Assembly (NCBI RefSeq): GCF_016811915.1
Contig: NZ_CP069127.1
Span: forward strand, 5,156,501-5,220,500
From: Brevibacillus choshinensis
GTDB taxonomy: Bacteria > Bacillota > Bacilli > Brevibacillales > Brevibacillaceae
Length of the DNA stretch: 64,000 nt
Direction of reading: 5' to 3'
The position numbers and the translations under genes were made by a program. Shown one piece after another: positions 25,778 to 35,180 of this stretch. Position 1 is the first letter of the stretch. Each line of letters opens with the position of its first letter. The notes beneath the pieces were generated by a model. The model was not told where the DNA came from and did not search any database. It saw only the letters and a list, made by a program, of their open reading frames with translations.

Positions 25778-27094
25778 TTACAGGTTTTCTGTTATTTCGG
25801 AGAGTTCATCAGCAGAGCTGGCTACCTGCGCCACGGCCTGGTTCATATCCTCCATGACTCTGAAGAACTTTTCCAATTCCTTTTGAATTTGCATGCTCTG
25901 CTCTTTGCCATCCATCACGGAACTCATGATGCCCTCGAAAAAGGCATTCGTTTCGTTCGTCATCGACGTACTGGATGCTACAAGCGCCTGGATTTCTGTG
26001 AACACCATAGACAAAACGCCTGTCTGCTGGTTGGTCTTCTCGATCAATTCCCGTACTCCAAAAACCGATTGCTTCGTTTGTTCCGCCAATTTGCGCACTT
26101 CATCAGCGACCACGGCGAAGCCCCGTCCTTGTTCGCCTGCACGGGCAGCCTCGATCGCTGCATTGAGCGCGAGCAGGTTTGTCTGTTCCGCAATCGCCGT
26201 AACGACATTGACAATGCCGCGGATTTTTTCCGAGTTTTCCTCGAGCGTATTCATTTCCTCGGAGATCTGCTTGGCGCTTTCCGCAATCAGCTGCATTTGC
26301 TCCTGCTGCTTCTCCAGCTTCTCCTTCCCTTCCTGGGAAAGCTGATGGGCCTTGTTGGAGTAATTCGATCCATTTTCCGCCAGGCGCAACACCTCTCGTG
26401 ACTGCTCCGTCAGCTGCTCTACGGATGCGCTGTTTTCTTCGGAGACGGCTGCCAGCTCATGAGCAGAATTCGCGAGTACCGCCCTCAGCTCGTCTTTTTT
26501 ATCCTGCTCGAGTTGGCGTACACGCTCGTGCTCCTTCTCGTATTCTTCCAATACGATCTGCTGCTCCAGGCTGAGAATCTTGGTCACTGCAGATAAGGCC
26601 TGGACAAACTCCTGCTTGTCCGCAATGTGCTGATGCAAGAGCTCCATGATGGACAGCTGCAGATTCTGAAACGCGCACATGTACCATTTCGGCGCAAGTC
26701 CGATCCGCATGTGCATGACGGCGATTCGGCTGCGCTGCTCGTAGTATTCGCTGTCGATCTTTCCGCTGAACATCTCTTGGATGTGTCTGGTCAGCGTTTG
26801 CTTGAGCCGTTCGATACTGCTGTGCTTCTCGATGATGCTCATGAGCAGATGCTCATTTTCTATATTTTCGTAAAAAAACCCAACTATTTTGTCAATATTC
26901 CGAATGATGAGCGGCTGAAGGGCCTTCGCGACAGCCAAATCTTGCTCGGTCAAATGAATCAGGGACATTTGCTTGGCCAGTTGAGACCCCGACTCGATAT
27001 GCACTTCTCCCTTTTCTTTAATATCCCGAAAAAACGATTCCTTCTTCGCTTTTCCTTTGAAACCAAACAGGCTGGAGATCGGGCTTGTACTCAT
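25778..27094 (-). CDS. hemAT: HemAT-like globin-coupled aerotaxis transducer
   Basis: 438 residues from the ATG at 27094 (GGAG 9 bases upstream). The N-terminal ~190 residues are a globin-coupled sensor domain; [20 protein letters not shown] near 130 holds the probable proximal heme His, and IVGFFYENI near 75 holds the distal-side Tyr. A short linker leads to a methyl-accepting chemotaxis signalling domain with the hairpin tip [34 protein letters not shown] near 330. There is no membrane segment, so it is a cytoplasmic oxygen sensor feeding CheA/CheW for aerotaxis. It is a single gene flanked by terminators. Confidence 0.93.
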   Translation of the reverse strand: MSTSPISSLFGFKGKAKKESFFRDIKEKGEVHIESGSQLAKQMSLIHLTEQDLAVAKALQPLIIRNIDKIVGFFYENIENEHLLMSIIEKHSSIERLKQTLTRHIQEMFSGKIDSEYYEQRSRIAVMHMRIGLAPKWYMCAFQNLQLSIMELLHQHIADKQEFVQALSAVTKILSLEQQIVLEEYEKEHERVRQLEQDKKDELRAVLANSAHELAAVSEENSASVEQLTEQSREVLRLAENGSNYSNKAHQLSQEGKEKLEKQQEQMQLIAESAKQISEEMNTLEENSEKIRGIVNVVTAIAEQTNLLALNAAIEAARAGEQGRGFAVVADEVRKLAEQTKQSVFGVRELIEKTNQQTGVLSMVFTEIQALVASSTSMTNETNAFFEGIMSSVMDGKEQSMQIQKELEKFFRVMEDMNQAVAQVASSADELSEITENL

Positions 27095-27240
27095 TGGGTG
27101 GGCTCCTTTTTCAGTGGTACTCTGCATATTCTCATTGTACTATACTATAATTTTTTCCAACTGGGTATATCCTTTGGATTATATCTATATACCCACTGTG
27201 GTCGAAATATAAACCACGACTATCTCCTACCTCCACCTAC

Positions 27241-27282
27241 AAAAAAGGACTCTCTCCTGAGCAAAGCAACCGGAGAGGTCCT
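27241..27282 (-). terminator. Terminator of the exported-protein gene
   Basis: AGGAC-CTCTCC (27246-27257, one bulged base) pairs with GGAGAG-GTCCT (27272-27282); six T follow on the minus strand. It is 12 bases after the stop. Confidence 0.8.
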
Positions 27283-27293
27283 CTTCTTTCGGG

Positions 27294-28082
27294 CTATCTT
27301 TGCGCCTTTTTCACCTGGGCGCTCTGCAGCTTCCAGCCATCATTCACCCATTTCCACAGCGATTCCACGTACGCGATCGTATCCGCGTTGGCTACCCCGC
27401 TCACACGCTGCTCTCCTCTCAGCTCGCATGTTCCGTCAGCCGCTTCGACCGGCTTTAGAACACTGAACGTATTGGGCAGCACCTCTACCGGCTGCACCAG
27501 CTTGCCATTCTTGTAGACGCCGTTTTCCTCGTAGATGTCTTTGCGGTCACTCAAATCGAGCACCGTCGTCTGATTCGTCTCCTTGATCGTCAACGGCACT
27601 TTATAGCCGTCCTGATAGGAGCCGGAAATGGTCAGCGGCTGTGGAACGGGCAATACGGCCGGGTTGTTGTCCTTGTCGCTGAACAGATAAAAATCAGAGG
27701 TGCCTGCACTACCGCCTGTCGGCGCTTGTACGAGGATTTGCTTGGTCTTGTTTCCGACGAAATCGCAAAACGACATCTCAGGTTGATAGCCGCCGTAGGT
27801 CGTCTGAAAGAATGACACCTTTTTCGCGACAGGATCCTGTACCATCAGCTTGAGCTGCTCATAGTACGGACTGTCGGGAGCAAACCGCTTGCCCAGCAGC
27901 GTGATGATATCAGCTCTCGCATCACCCGTCACATCCTGCCGCGCAATCTTCAGCTCCTCATAGACGGCCGGGGCAGGTGCGATCTGACTGGCTTCCGGTG
28001 TGGGAACAGCCATTCCTGCTCCACTCGTCTCGATCCCCCAAATCATGCTGCACACGATCCCGATCCACTTGCCAGCCCACAT
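27294..28082 (-). CDS. Exported protein of unknown function
   Basis: 262 residues from the ATG at 28082 (AGGTGG 7 bases upstream). A signal-like hydrophobic N-terminus (WIGIVCSMIWGI) is followed by a Pro/Ala-rich linker. An FG-GAP-like acidic loop (DVTGDARADIITLLG, near 60) and a second turn (FSDKDNNPAVL, near 150) suggest a beta-propeller-type or calcium-binding surface protein. The last third (VESLWKWVNDGWKLQSAQ) looks like the C-terminus of spore-associated or YcgB-like proteins in Bacillales, but I do not recognise a named family. It is monocistronic, between hemAT and the molybdopterin oxidoreductase. Confidence 0.7.
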   Translation of the reverse strand: MWAGKWIGIVCSMIWGIETSGAGMAVPTPEASQIAPAPAVYEELKIARQDVTGDARADIITLLGKRFAPDSPYYEQLKLMVQDPVAKKVSFFQTTYGGYQPEMSFCDFVGNKTKQILVQAPTGGSAGTSDFYLFSDKDNNPAVLPVPQPLTISGSYQDGYKVPLTIKETNQTTVLDLSDRKDIYEENGVYKNGKLVQPVEVLPNTFSVLKPVEAADGTCELRGEQRVSGVANADTIAYVESLWKWVNDGWKLQSAQVKKAQR

Positions 28083-28204
28083 GCGTGATTCCACCTTTCG
28101 ACTTTTGCTGGTAATCCTAGTATGTAGTCAAAGAACTTCAATCTATGCTTCTCCGTAAACCAAAAAGCGGTTGAGAGGAAGACCTTCGCCAGGTGGGTCC
28201 CATG

Positions 28205-28241
28205 AAAAAGCTCCGCAGAGCATAGCGCCCGGCGAAGCTTT
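28205..28241 (-). terminator. Terminator of the molybdopterin oxidoreductase gene
   Basis: AAAGCTCCGC (28207-28216) pairs with GCGAAGCTTT (28232-28241) with one wobble; the minus-strand transcript then has UUUUUC. It lies 12 bases past the stop. Confidence 0.8.
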
Positions 28242-28252
28242 GACTGGTTATC

Positions 28253-30295
28253 CTATCTCACCTTTTCCACATTCACACGGCCGGAGAAAAACGTTGCACC
28301 GCCGCCCATATCGGCAATGCGGTCTGGTGTGAGTGCATTCACATGATGCTTGGAGCCTGGTGTATCCGCCCAGAGGCCCTGGCTCACCACGACTCCTGCC
28401 AGCACAGTCTCGCCGACGGATGCGATCAGCTCACACTCGCCTCTATCATTCCACACACGCACCTTATCCCCCTCCGCAATGCCTGAAGCCTCCGCGTCAG
28501 CCGTATTCATGAACAGCCGCGGGAACTTTTCCAGCTTCACGTGCTTGGCATTGTTCGAAAAGGTCGAGTTGAGGAAATTGTGGTTCGGCCCAGGTACGTA
28601 CAAATACGGAAGTTCACTTTCGACAGGGAGCGGCGTGTAGGTCGGCAGGGGCGGGTAGCCCTGCGCCTCCAGCTGTTTCGAGTACAGCTCGATTTTACCG
28701 CTCGGTGTCGGCAGCTTCTCTATGAACCGGGGAGTGACCGCTGCTTTTCGGTAATTCTTGTCTAGCAGATCCTCGTACGTAATGGAGCCGAGGAATGGAT
28801 TGGCCGGGAAGTCCAGCGCCTGGCGAATCAACTCCTCCTCGGTATCGTGAAACATCTGATCTTTATAGCCCATCCCCTTGGCTAACAGCCGGAATACGTC
28901 CACGTTGGACTTGCTTTCGCCGTACGGGGCGATCACCGGCTTCTGCAGCTGCATGTAATGATGCCAGTAAGAGGTGTAGAAATCCGTATTTTCAAACGCC
29001 GAGGTGGATGGAAGCACGATATCGGCGTATGCTGCCGTTTCCGTCAAGAACAGATCGTGTACAACCAAAAACAAATCCTCCCGAGCAAGCCCTTCTTTGA
29101 CTTTGTTCCCTTCCGGGGCTACAAGCGCAGGGTTGCAGCCGTACACAAACATCGACCGGATCGGCGGATCAAGCGTTAGCAATGCGCTGCCGATGACATT
29201 CATGTTGATCCGACGCGTCTCTTTGTTGACCAAAACATCGGGGCGCTGCAGCGTCTGCTTGTTGTGCTCGAGAAAGCCTTTGTTTCCTTTCATGGCTCCG
29301 CCCCCTTGGACGAGCCACTGTCCGGTCAAGGCTGGCAAACAGGCGATAGTCCTGACGCACATGCCACCATTGTCATGATGCTGCAATCCATTGCCGATCC
29401 GCACCAGCGACGGAGACGTCTGGCCGTACAGGCGAGCCAGCCTATATATGTCGTCTACAGGTACACCGGTAATTGCGGAGACGGTAGCCGGATCGTACTG
29501 CCGCACGTGGTCGCGCAATTCCTCGTGACCCACGGTGTACTTCTCCATGAAAACCGTGTCTACCATGTTTTCCGCAAAAAGAATGTGCATGATCCCCAGT
29601 GCCAAGGCTGCATCGGTCCCCGGCAATACGGGAATAAACCAGTCTGCCCAGCGCCCCGTCTGGTTTTTATGAACATCAATGACGACAATTTGGGCGCCGT
29701 TCTTGCGCGCTTTTTCTGCCAGCATGACCTGGTGCATGTTGGTGCTGACGGCATTGATTCCCCACATGATGAACAGCTTCGTATGCACGGTTTCTTCCGG
29801 ATCGGTTCCGTAATTGGCCCCCATCGTATAATTGTAGCCTACGCCACCGGCAGAATTGCAGATCGCCCGATCCAATCGACTGGCCCCGAGACGATGAAAA
29901 AATCGCATGTCCATGGTTTCGGCGTTCAGCCTTCCCATATTTCCGTAGAAGCTGTACGGCAAAATGCTCTCGGGTCCGGATTCCGCAATGAGCTGTTTCC
30001 ATCGGGAGGTGATCGTCTCGATCGCTTCCTCCCAGGTGATTGGCTCAAACTTCCCTTCACCCTTTGCACCGGTTCTCCTGAGCGGCGTGGTGAGCCGTTT
30101 CGAATCATAGATTCGCTCGGCCATGTTGCGCACTTTGTTGCAGATGCTTCCCTGGGTCACCGGATGATTCGGATCCCCCTCCACTTTGATGATTTTCCCG
30201 TCTTTTTTGTGAACGAGCAGCCCGCACTGATCGGGACAATCCAAAGAGCATACCGATGGAAATACTCCGTTTTCTTGATCTACGTATGATTGCAT
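28253..30295 (-). CDS. Molybdopterin-dependent oxidoreductase (DMSO reductase family)
   Basis: 680 residues from the ATG at 30295 (GGAG 8 bases upstream). The N-terminal iron-sulfur motif CSLDCPDQCGLLV...GSICNK (residues ~12-50) binds a [4Fe-4S] cluster. Molybdopterin-binding landmarks follow (GAQIVVIDVHKNQTGRWAD, FVYGCNPALVAPEGN) and the C-terminal domain starts near 560 (FMNTADAEASGIAEGDKVRVWNDRGE). There is no Tat signal, so it is cytoplasmic. It resembles the formate dehydrogenase/thiosulfate reductase-like YoaE/YyaE proteins of Bacillus; the substrate is unknown. No cofactor-synthesis or electron-transfer subunit gene is adjacent. Confidence 0.88.
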   Translation of the reverse strand: MQSYVDQENGVFPSVCSLDCPDQCGLLVHKKDGKIIKVEGDPNHPVTQGSICNKVRNMAERIYDSKRLTTPLRRTGAKGEGKFEPITWEEAIETITSRWKQLIAESGPESILPYSFYGNMGRLNAETMDMRFFHRLGASRLDRAICNSAGGVGYNYTMGANYGTDPEETVHTKLFIMWGINAVSTNMHQVMLAEKARKNGAQIVVIDVHKNQTGRWADWFIPVLPGTDAALALGIMHILFAENMVDTVFMEKYTVGHEELRDHVRQYDPATVSAITGVPVDDIYRLARLYGQTSPSLVRIGNGLQHHDNGGMCVRTIACLPALTGQWLVQGGGAMKGNKGFLEHNKQTLQRPDVLVNKETRRINMNVIGSALLTLDPPIRSMFVYGCNPALVAPEGNKVKEGLAREDLFLVVHDLFLTETAAYADIVLPSTSAFENTDFYTSYWHHYMQLQKPVIAPYGESKSNVDVFRLLAKGMGYKDQMFHDTEEELIRQALDFPANPFLGSITYEDLLDKNYRKAAVTPRFIEKLPTPSGKIELYSKQLEAQGYPPLPTYTPLPVESELPYLYVPGPNHNFLNSTFSNNAKHVKLEKFPRLFMNTADAEASGIAEGDKVRVWNDRGECELIASVGETVLAGVVVSQGLWADTPGSKHHVNALTPDRIADMGGGATFFSGRVNVEKVR

Positions 30296-30491
30296 GGCTC
30301 TACTCCGCACTCCTCTCCATGTCGAATGGTTCGCTCCCCTATACGCGCTTTCCTTTTTACAGGTTCTTCTCCTCTCATTCCACCACGAAGAAAAAAAAGA
30401 AGCAACTAGAAAACTTGGCTACGCTAAGCTTTTTGGCGGAGCCTTAGCTGCACTTGTACTGGATAGGAATCATATAAATTCCTATCTGTAG

Positions 30492-30536
30492 AAAAAGCTC
30501 ACTCCGATAGGCCGGGCGGCACATCGAAGAGAGCTT
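30492..30536 (-). terminator. Terminator of the acyl-CoA synthetase gene
   Basis: AAGCTC (30495-30500) with GAGCTT (30531-30536), and CGAT/ATCG inside, form an interrupted stem; the minus-strand transcript continues into UUUUUC. Confidence 0.7.
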
Positions 30537-30559
30537 CGCGAATGTTTTGCCATTCTTCG

Positions 30560-32506
30560 TTATTGATCGATGGCGGTGCGCCTCGGCAATCCATCCAAGG
30601 CCCCCGGATTCATCAGGCTGGAGGTATCGCCCAACGCTTCGCCTAAAAACCGCTGTTTGATCAGGCGCCGCATAATCTTTTGCGTGCGTGTTTTCGGCAA
30701 GTCCAAAACGATATGGACTTCCGCCGGTTCGTACGGCTTGCCGAGCGTGTTTGTCACATGCCGCCGAAGCTCATTTGCCTCCAGCGCAGCACCCGGCGTC
30801 ATCACGATGAACAAGACGATTTCTTCGCCTTTGACAGCATGGGGGACACCGATCGCTGCCGCCTCCAAAACACCCGGAAATTGGATAACCACATCCTCCA
30901 GCTCACCCGGCCCCGTTCTCCTACCCGACACCTTGATGACATCGTCCGCCCTGCCCTGATGAAACCAGTGGCCTTCTTCGTCCTTGGTGACCATATCTCC
31001 CTGCCACCACATATGCTCTCCAAGCGGAAAATATGTGTCGAGATAACGCTGGCGATTTCGCCAAAAGCCTCGGGTCTGTGCGGGCTGCGGCACGGTAAAG
31101 ATCAGGTAGCCCGAATTCCCGGCGGGTACCGGGTTGCCCGCTTCGTCCACGACTTTCGCTCCCACAGCTGGGGTCGCTCCAAGGCATGTCGCCTTTTGCG
31201 GTGTGATGCATGTCGAGGAGAGAATCTCAGCGAACACCTCTGTTCCGCCGCTGCCATTGATGATGGGTGCCCTTCCATTGGTCCAGGACAAATACCACGA
31301 CCAGGTTTCCTCGTCTATCGGCTCTCCTGTATGTCCCAATATGCGCAGTGTGGAGAGGTCTGCTTGTTCACGGAAAGGCTCTGCGTACGTCTTTAGCATC
31401 CGCAAGGCCGTCGCCGGAGCGCCGAATACGGTTACTTTGTACTTCTCGATGATCTGGTACAGGCGCCCTGGATGAGGGTGCATCGGACTGCCTTCATAAA
31501 TCAAAAAGGGCGCCGCGACACTGTGCGCGGAGAACAGGGGGAGCTGACCCATCATCCAACCAAAATCGGTGACCATGGTAAAAATATCGTCGGGATGCGT
31601 GTCGTAGATAAACATTCCCACCTCTGCCGTCTTCACGGCAATTCCGCCATGGACATGAACGATGCCTTTGGGGCTTCCTGTGGTCCCCGAGGAATAGCTG
31701 ACCATGCATGGTTCTTCCGCGTCTGTTTCCACTGTGGCGTATCGGTCAGATGCTGCATCCATGAGCTCGCCCCAGTGCCAGTCTCGTCCGGGCACCAGCA
31801 ATGCCTTTTCACCCAGACGCTCGGCGATCAGCACACTCTGCACTGTCGGCGACGTCTCCAGCGCCTTGTCCAGCACATGCTTGAGCAGCACCTGCTGGCC
31901 TCCGCGATAAAATCCGTCTGCGGTTACTACCAGCTTGGCCTCGACATCACGAAGCCTCACTGCCACGGCTTCCGGCCCGAAACCCGAAAAGAGCGGCACC
32001 GCGATTGCTCCCGCCTTGTAGATTCCATACAGTGCGATGACTGTTTCCGGTATCATGGGCATATAAATCGCGACTCGATCTCCACGCTCCACACCCAATG
32101 TGCCGAGCGCGTTTGCGAACCGGTTTACCTCCTGGCGCAGCTCGTAAAAGCTATACCTTCGCTCCTCTTCCGACTCTCCTTCCCAGAGCAAGGCAGGACG
32201 GCCAGCAGTAGCTTCGTTTTCCGCCCACTTGTCCAGAAAGTTATGCACGAGATTAATTTTGCCATCCACAAACCACTCTGGCCACGGCAGGCCTTTGGAG
32301 CTGTCCAACACGCTGCGGTACGGCTTGGCAAACTCGATTCCAGCAAAGCGGATAAACGCATTCCAAAACCAGCTCACATCTTCCTCGGACCTTTTGATCA
32401 GTGTGTCGTAATCGGATATCTGCTCCTGCTTCATAAAACGGGCGAGATTGCTTGACTCGACCTGTTCCTGCGACGGCTCCCATACGACTTTGCGTGTACG
32501 CATCAT
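30560..32506 (-). CDS. AMP-forming acyl-CoA synthetase (acetyl-/acetoacetyl-CoA synthetase-like)
   Basis: 648 residues from the ATG at 32506, with GGAGG 8 bases upstream. The adenylate-forming motifs are YSSGTTGSPKGIVHVHGG near 245 (A3), NGSGGTEVFAEI near 400 (A5) and DDVIKVSGRRTGPGELE near 520 (A8). The catalytic Lys is in KTRTQKIMRR near 615 (A10). The N-terminal cap (SDYDTLIKRSEEDVSWFWNAF) places it with acetyl-CoA/acetoacetyl-CoA/propionyl-CoA synthetases. It activates a short carboxylic acid with ATP and CoA. A perfect catabolite-responsive element precedes it, so it is probably a CcpA-repressed gene for scavenging organic acids. The exact substrate is not decided by sequence. Confidence 0.87.
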   Translation of the reverse strand: MMRTRKVVWEPSQEQVESSNLARFMKQEQISDYDTLIKRSEEDVSWFWNAFIRFAGIEFAKPYRSVLDSSKGLPWPEWFVDGKINLVHNFLDKWAENEATAGRPALLWEGESEEERRYSFYELRQEVNRFANALGTLGVERGDRVAIYMPMIPETVIALYGIYKAGAIAVPLFSGFGPEAVAVRLRDVEAKLVVTADGFYRGGQQVLLKHVLDKALETSPTVQSVLIAERLGEKALLVPGRDWHWGELMDAASDRYATVETDAEEPCMVSYSSGTTGSPKGIVHVHGGIAVKTAEVGMFIYDTHPDDIFTMVTDFGWMMGQLPLFSAHSVAAPFLIYEGSPMHPHPGRLYQIIEKYKVTVFGAPATALRMLKTYAEPFREQADLSTLRILGHTGEPIDEETWSWYLSWTNGRAPIINGSGGTEVFAEILSSTCITPQKATCLGATPAVGAKVVDEAGNPVPAGNSGYLIFTVPQPAQTRGFWRNRQRYLDTYFPLGEHMWWQGDMVTKDEEGHWFHQGRADDVIKVSGRRTGPGELEDVVIQFPGVLEAAAIGVPHAVKGEEIVLFIVMTPGAALEANELRRHVTNTLGKPYEPAEVHIVLDLPKTRTQKIMRRLIKQRFLGEALGDTSSLMNPGALDGLPRRTAIDQ

Positions 32507-32846
32507 CCAATTCCCCTCCACACGATTCGGAATTATTTGAAAGCGCTTCCTCCTATTATTTTCATCTGCGCGTTCCACCTCTGTCAATAGCGAAAGGACA
32601 ACGGTTCTCTCCCCACGCAGACACCCCTTTTCGTGATATGAAAAACGTCTAGATGAAATCTGGAAAGTGAGGAACACTATCCCATGGAAAGAGCCAGCCT
32701 CGGCGACATGCCCTGTGTTTCGCGTTTTTAAAAATGGCAATACCCTTTATCCATCCGATGAGCTACAACGAGTCACTCATCCAGGCAAATAGACGGGCTG
32801 TTGGTCATACGTATGAGGGAGAGCTGTGAAGGAGGCGATCTCGAAT
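32507..32846. promoter_or_regulatory. 340-base intergenic region with cre site (32538-32551)
   Basis: The plus strand at 32538-32551 reads TGAAAGCGCTTCCT, matching the Bacillus CcpA operator consensus TGAAARCGYTTNCN at every position. On the minus strand a TTGACA (32582-32587) lies just upstream and could be the -35 of the synthetase promoter, with a poor -10; the cre would then overlap the transcription start and early transcript. The remainder up to 32846 shows no gene that I can support; frames open there have no ribosome binding site. Confidence 0.72.
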
Positions 32847-33017
32847 ATGGTTACGCCAAAGGATAAGCCGGCAGCACCGGAACCACCCAGCAGGCAGGCC
32901 CTGCGGGAAGCCTACGAGCTGATTCTCACTCACATCTGGCCGCGCATGAATTCCAACCATACCACCTGCAGGAGAATTGATGATGAAAATTCGGTTGATA
33001 CAAAACGGATTGATTAG
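32847..33017 (+). CDS. Small proline-rich ORF overlapping the corA start
   Basis: 56 codons from an ATG with AAGGAGG about 12 bases upstream. The N-terminus is rich in proline (positions 4, 8, 11, 13, 14) and the frame runs 35 bases into corA. I do not recognise the protein. Either it is a small conserved gene translationally coupled to corA or it is a leader ORF controlling it, in the way proline-codon leaders act on mgtA in enterobacteria. It could also be a chance frame, since the spacing of its ribosome binding site is long. Confidence 0.4.
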   Translation: MVTPKDKPAAPEPPSRQALREAYELILTHIWPRMNSNHTTCRRIDDENSVDTKRID

Positions 33018-33918
33018 CGAGATTGACGACGTGGAGGATACCGTCCAGCCGCCGGTCAACGGCTTCTACTGGATCGATGCTTCTCCATTTGATCTGGATG
33101 TTCTGCAGCCTCTCTTTGGCTTACATCATCTGGCCGTAGAGGACTGTATCGACGAGGAAGAGCAGCGGCCCAAGCTCCAGATTTACGGAGACCACTACTT
33201 TCTCGTCATCAACGGGATCGCCTTTCATAATCAAGACATCTTTTTGCGCGAGATCAATGTGTTCATCGGCAGCAAGACGATTATTACGGTCACGAAGCAG
33301 GAAGCTCCCGAATTCACGGCTATGCAGCCCATCATCCGAGAGAAAGAGGTAAATCGTCCAGATGAATTTCTCTATTATCTGGTCGATCAGGTTGTCGATC
33401 GGTATTTCGACGTGATTGAGAAAATCGAAGACTTGATTGAGGATCTGGAGACACAAATCTTGATGAATACCCGGAAAGCCCATTTGGATCAGATCATTGG
33501 GCTGCGCAGTGAAATTCTATATGCCCGCAAGATGCTATTGCCGCAGCGGGACCTGATAGACGCTCTGCATAAAAAAGAACTTCCGCTCCTTCAACCAGCC
33601 ATGCGGAAGTACTTTGGGGACATTGTGGAGGATGCTGCGAAAGTCGTGGAAAGCTTCGAGACGTTCCGCGAGCTGATCGGGAACTTGCGCGAAGCCTATC
33701 AGTCCGCCCTCGCCGGACGAGCCAATGATATCATGCGCGTCTTTACCGCCTTGACGACGATATTCATGCCGCTGACCATCGTGACTGGCATTTACGGCAT
33801 GAACTTTGACTACATGCCAGAGCTGAGACAGCCTTATGGCTACTTTGTCGTGCTCGGTGTCATGGCTGGAATCGGACTGACGATGTACGTCGTTTTCAAA
33901 AAGAAGGAATGGCTGTAG
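32983..33918 (+). CDS. corA: CorA family magnesium/divalent cation transporter
   Basis: 311 residues from the ATG at 32983 (GGAG 8 bases before); ATG 32980 is equally possible. The large acidic cytoplasmic domain is followed by two C-terminal membrane helices, and the pore signature YGMNFDYMPEL (GMN motif) sits near 280 between them. CorA is a homopentameric Mg2+ channel. The C-terminus ends in the basic FKKKEWL typical of the family. It is convergent with the HD-GYP gene. Its start overlaps a small upstream ORF. Confidence 0.93.
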   Translation: MKIRLIQNGLISEIDDVEDTVQPPVNGFYWIDASPFDLDVLQPLFGLHHLAVEDCIDEEEQRPKLQIYGDHYFLVINGIAFHNQDIFLREINVFIGSKTIITVTKQEAPEFTAMQPIIREKEVNRPDEFLYYLVDQVVDRYFDVIEKIEDLIEDLETQILMNTRKAHLDQIIGLRSEILYARKMLLPQRDLIDALHKKELPLLQPAMRKYFGDIVEDAAKVVESFETFRELIGNLREAYQSALAGRANDIMRVFTALTTIFMPLTIVTGIYGMNFDYMPELRQPYGYFVVLGVMAGIGLTMYVVFKKKEWL

Positions 33919-33935
33919 CTTGTCCAAGACAATCC

Positions 33936-35039
33936 CTAGACAAGCTCATCACATGCCACAATCATGACGGTCAGTTTTTTGGATAGATCGCATTCATAAG
34001 GCTGGGATAATTCCTGCCCATTTTCGTCCAGTAGAATCCGTATGATAGGTCGGCTTGGCATGCCTTTGTTGGAATCCACGATGACTCCTGTCTCTCCCGT
34101 ATTCAATTTGACGCTCAGTCCGAGGGGATAGAGAGCGATGGTGTCGCGCAGGGCTTCTACGTACTTTTGATCAAACAGCTTGCCGGATCCCGAAAACAGA
34201 ATTTCCATCGCTTCATGCGGGAGCATACCCGGTCGATACACACGGTGAGAGGTGAGTGCATCAAAGACGTCCGTGACCGCCATCAACCGTCCGAACGGGT
34301 GAATTTCATCTTTTTTCAGCTTGCGTGGATAGCCGGAGCCGTCCCACCGCTCGTGGTGCTGAAATGCGCAATGTGCGGCGAGCAACGGAATGTCTTCTTG
34401 GCGCCGCAGCATCTCAAATCCGAATTCTGTATGCTTTTTCATCAATTCAAATTCTTCATTTGTAAGAGAACCCGGCTTTTTCAAAATTTCGTCCGGAACG
34501 TGTATTTTTCCTATGTCATGCAGCATGCCGCCAATGCTGATTTCCAGCACTTCTTTTTCCGAACACTCCGTTTTCAAGGCCAACGCCGTACTGTACAGCG
34601 CGACGTTGAAAGAGTGTGTAAATATGTAATTGTCAAAAGCGCATGCATCGGCAAGTAAGTTCATGGCAGAACGAGAGGCATTCAATTCATCCGCTACAGC
34701 TGTCATTATGAGGCGCAATTCGCGTCCAAAAGCTTTGTCTGCAAAAATCTGCTGCCATTTTTGTGGAAAGTCATGTACCGTCCGAAACGTCTCGTGAATC
34801 ATTGACATCGCAGCTCTACGGGTAGAGTCCGAGATGACGGTCTCAACCAGAATGTCGTCTGTACGCTTATCCTGAATGTAAAGACTTGAGATGTTCTTGC
34901 CTTTGAGTCGATCTAGCATTCGCTGGGTAAGCTCCACGCCTGCCCCAACGAGAACCGTTCCATTTTCCGAATAGATGGAACGTGCCAGCGTGTCACCCGG
35001 CCGGCATTTTTGAATGGATTTCAGTCTCATTTCCAACAT
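33936..35039 (-). CDS. HD-GYP domain protein (probable cyclic-di-GMP phosphodiesterase)
   Basis: 367 residues, start ATG 35039 with AAAGGCG upstream. An N-terminal ~110-residue region (ending before ADELNASRSAMNLL) precedes an HD-GYP domain. HDIGKIHVPDEILKKPGSLTNEEFELMKKH is near 175 and HHERWDGSGYP near 230, with the metal-binding His/Asp residues and the GYP motif intact. A beta-rich C-terminal tail after ~300 is also usual in Bacillales members. There is no membrane helix. It would lower c-di-GMP, but no GGDEF partner is nearby and activity is inferred from the family. A minus-strand TATAAT lies just upstream (around 35065). Confidence 0.88.
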   Translation of the reverse strand: MLEMRLKSIQKCRPGDTLARSIYSENGTVLVGAGVELTQRMLDRLKGKNISSLYIQDKRTDDILVETVISDSTRRAAMSMIHETFRTVHDFPQKWQQIFADKAFGRELRLIMTAVADELNASRSAMNLLADACAFDNYIFTHSFNVALYSTALALKTECSEKEVLEISIGGMLHDIGKIHVPDEILKKPGSLTNEEFELMKKHTEFGFEMLRRQEDIPLLAAHCAFQHHERWDGSGYPRKLKKDEIHPFGRLMAVTDVFDALTSHRVYRPGMLPHEAMEILFSGSGKLFDQKYVEALRDTIALYPLGLSVKLNTGETGVIVDSNKGMPSRPIIRILLDENGQELSQPYECDLSKKLTVMIVACDELV

Positions 35040-35116
35040 TCGCCTTTCTTCAGGGTACCCTTATTATAGCGTGATTCGACTGGATTCTACATGCTTATTT
35101 TTTGTTCGCGAAAAAC

Positions 35117-35150
35117 CAAAAAACGCCCTCGTCACATCGACAAAGGCGTC
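35117..35150 (-). terminator. Terminator of yunC
   Basis: ACGCC (35123-35127) and GGCGT (35145-35149) with additional TGTC/GAC pairing form the stem; the minus strand then has TTTTTT. Confidence 0.78.
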
Positions 35151-35180
35151 TATTCCCTTTCCCTGCCTTTTTCTATGGAG

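Noticed and set aside
29264-30289. Long plus-strand open frame opposite the molybdopterin oxidoreductase
   Set aside because: Shadow of the real minus-strand gene; no family motif and no ribosome binding site.
30462-30486. GATAGGAAT/ATTCCTATC inverted repeat as an operator
   Set aside because: Not placed at a recognisable promoter and no regulator gene is adjacent; kept as unexplained.
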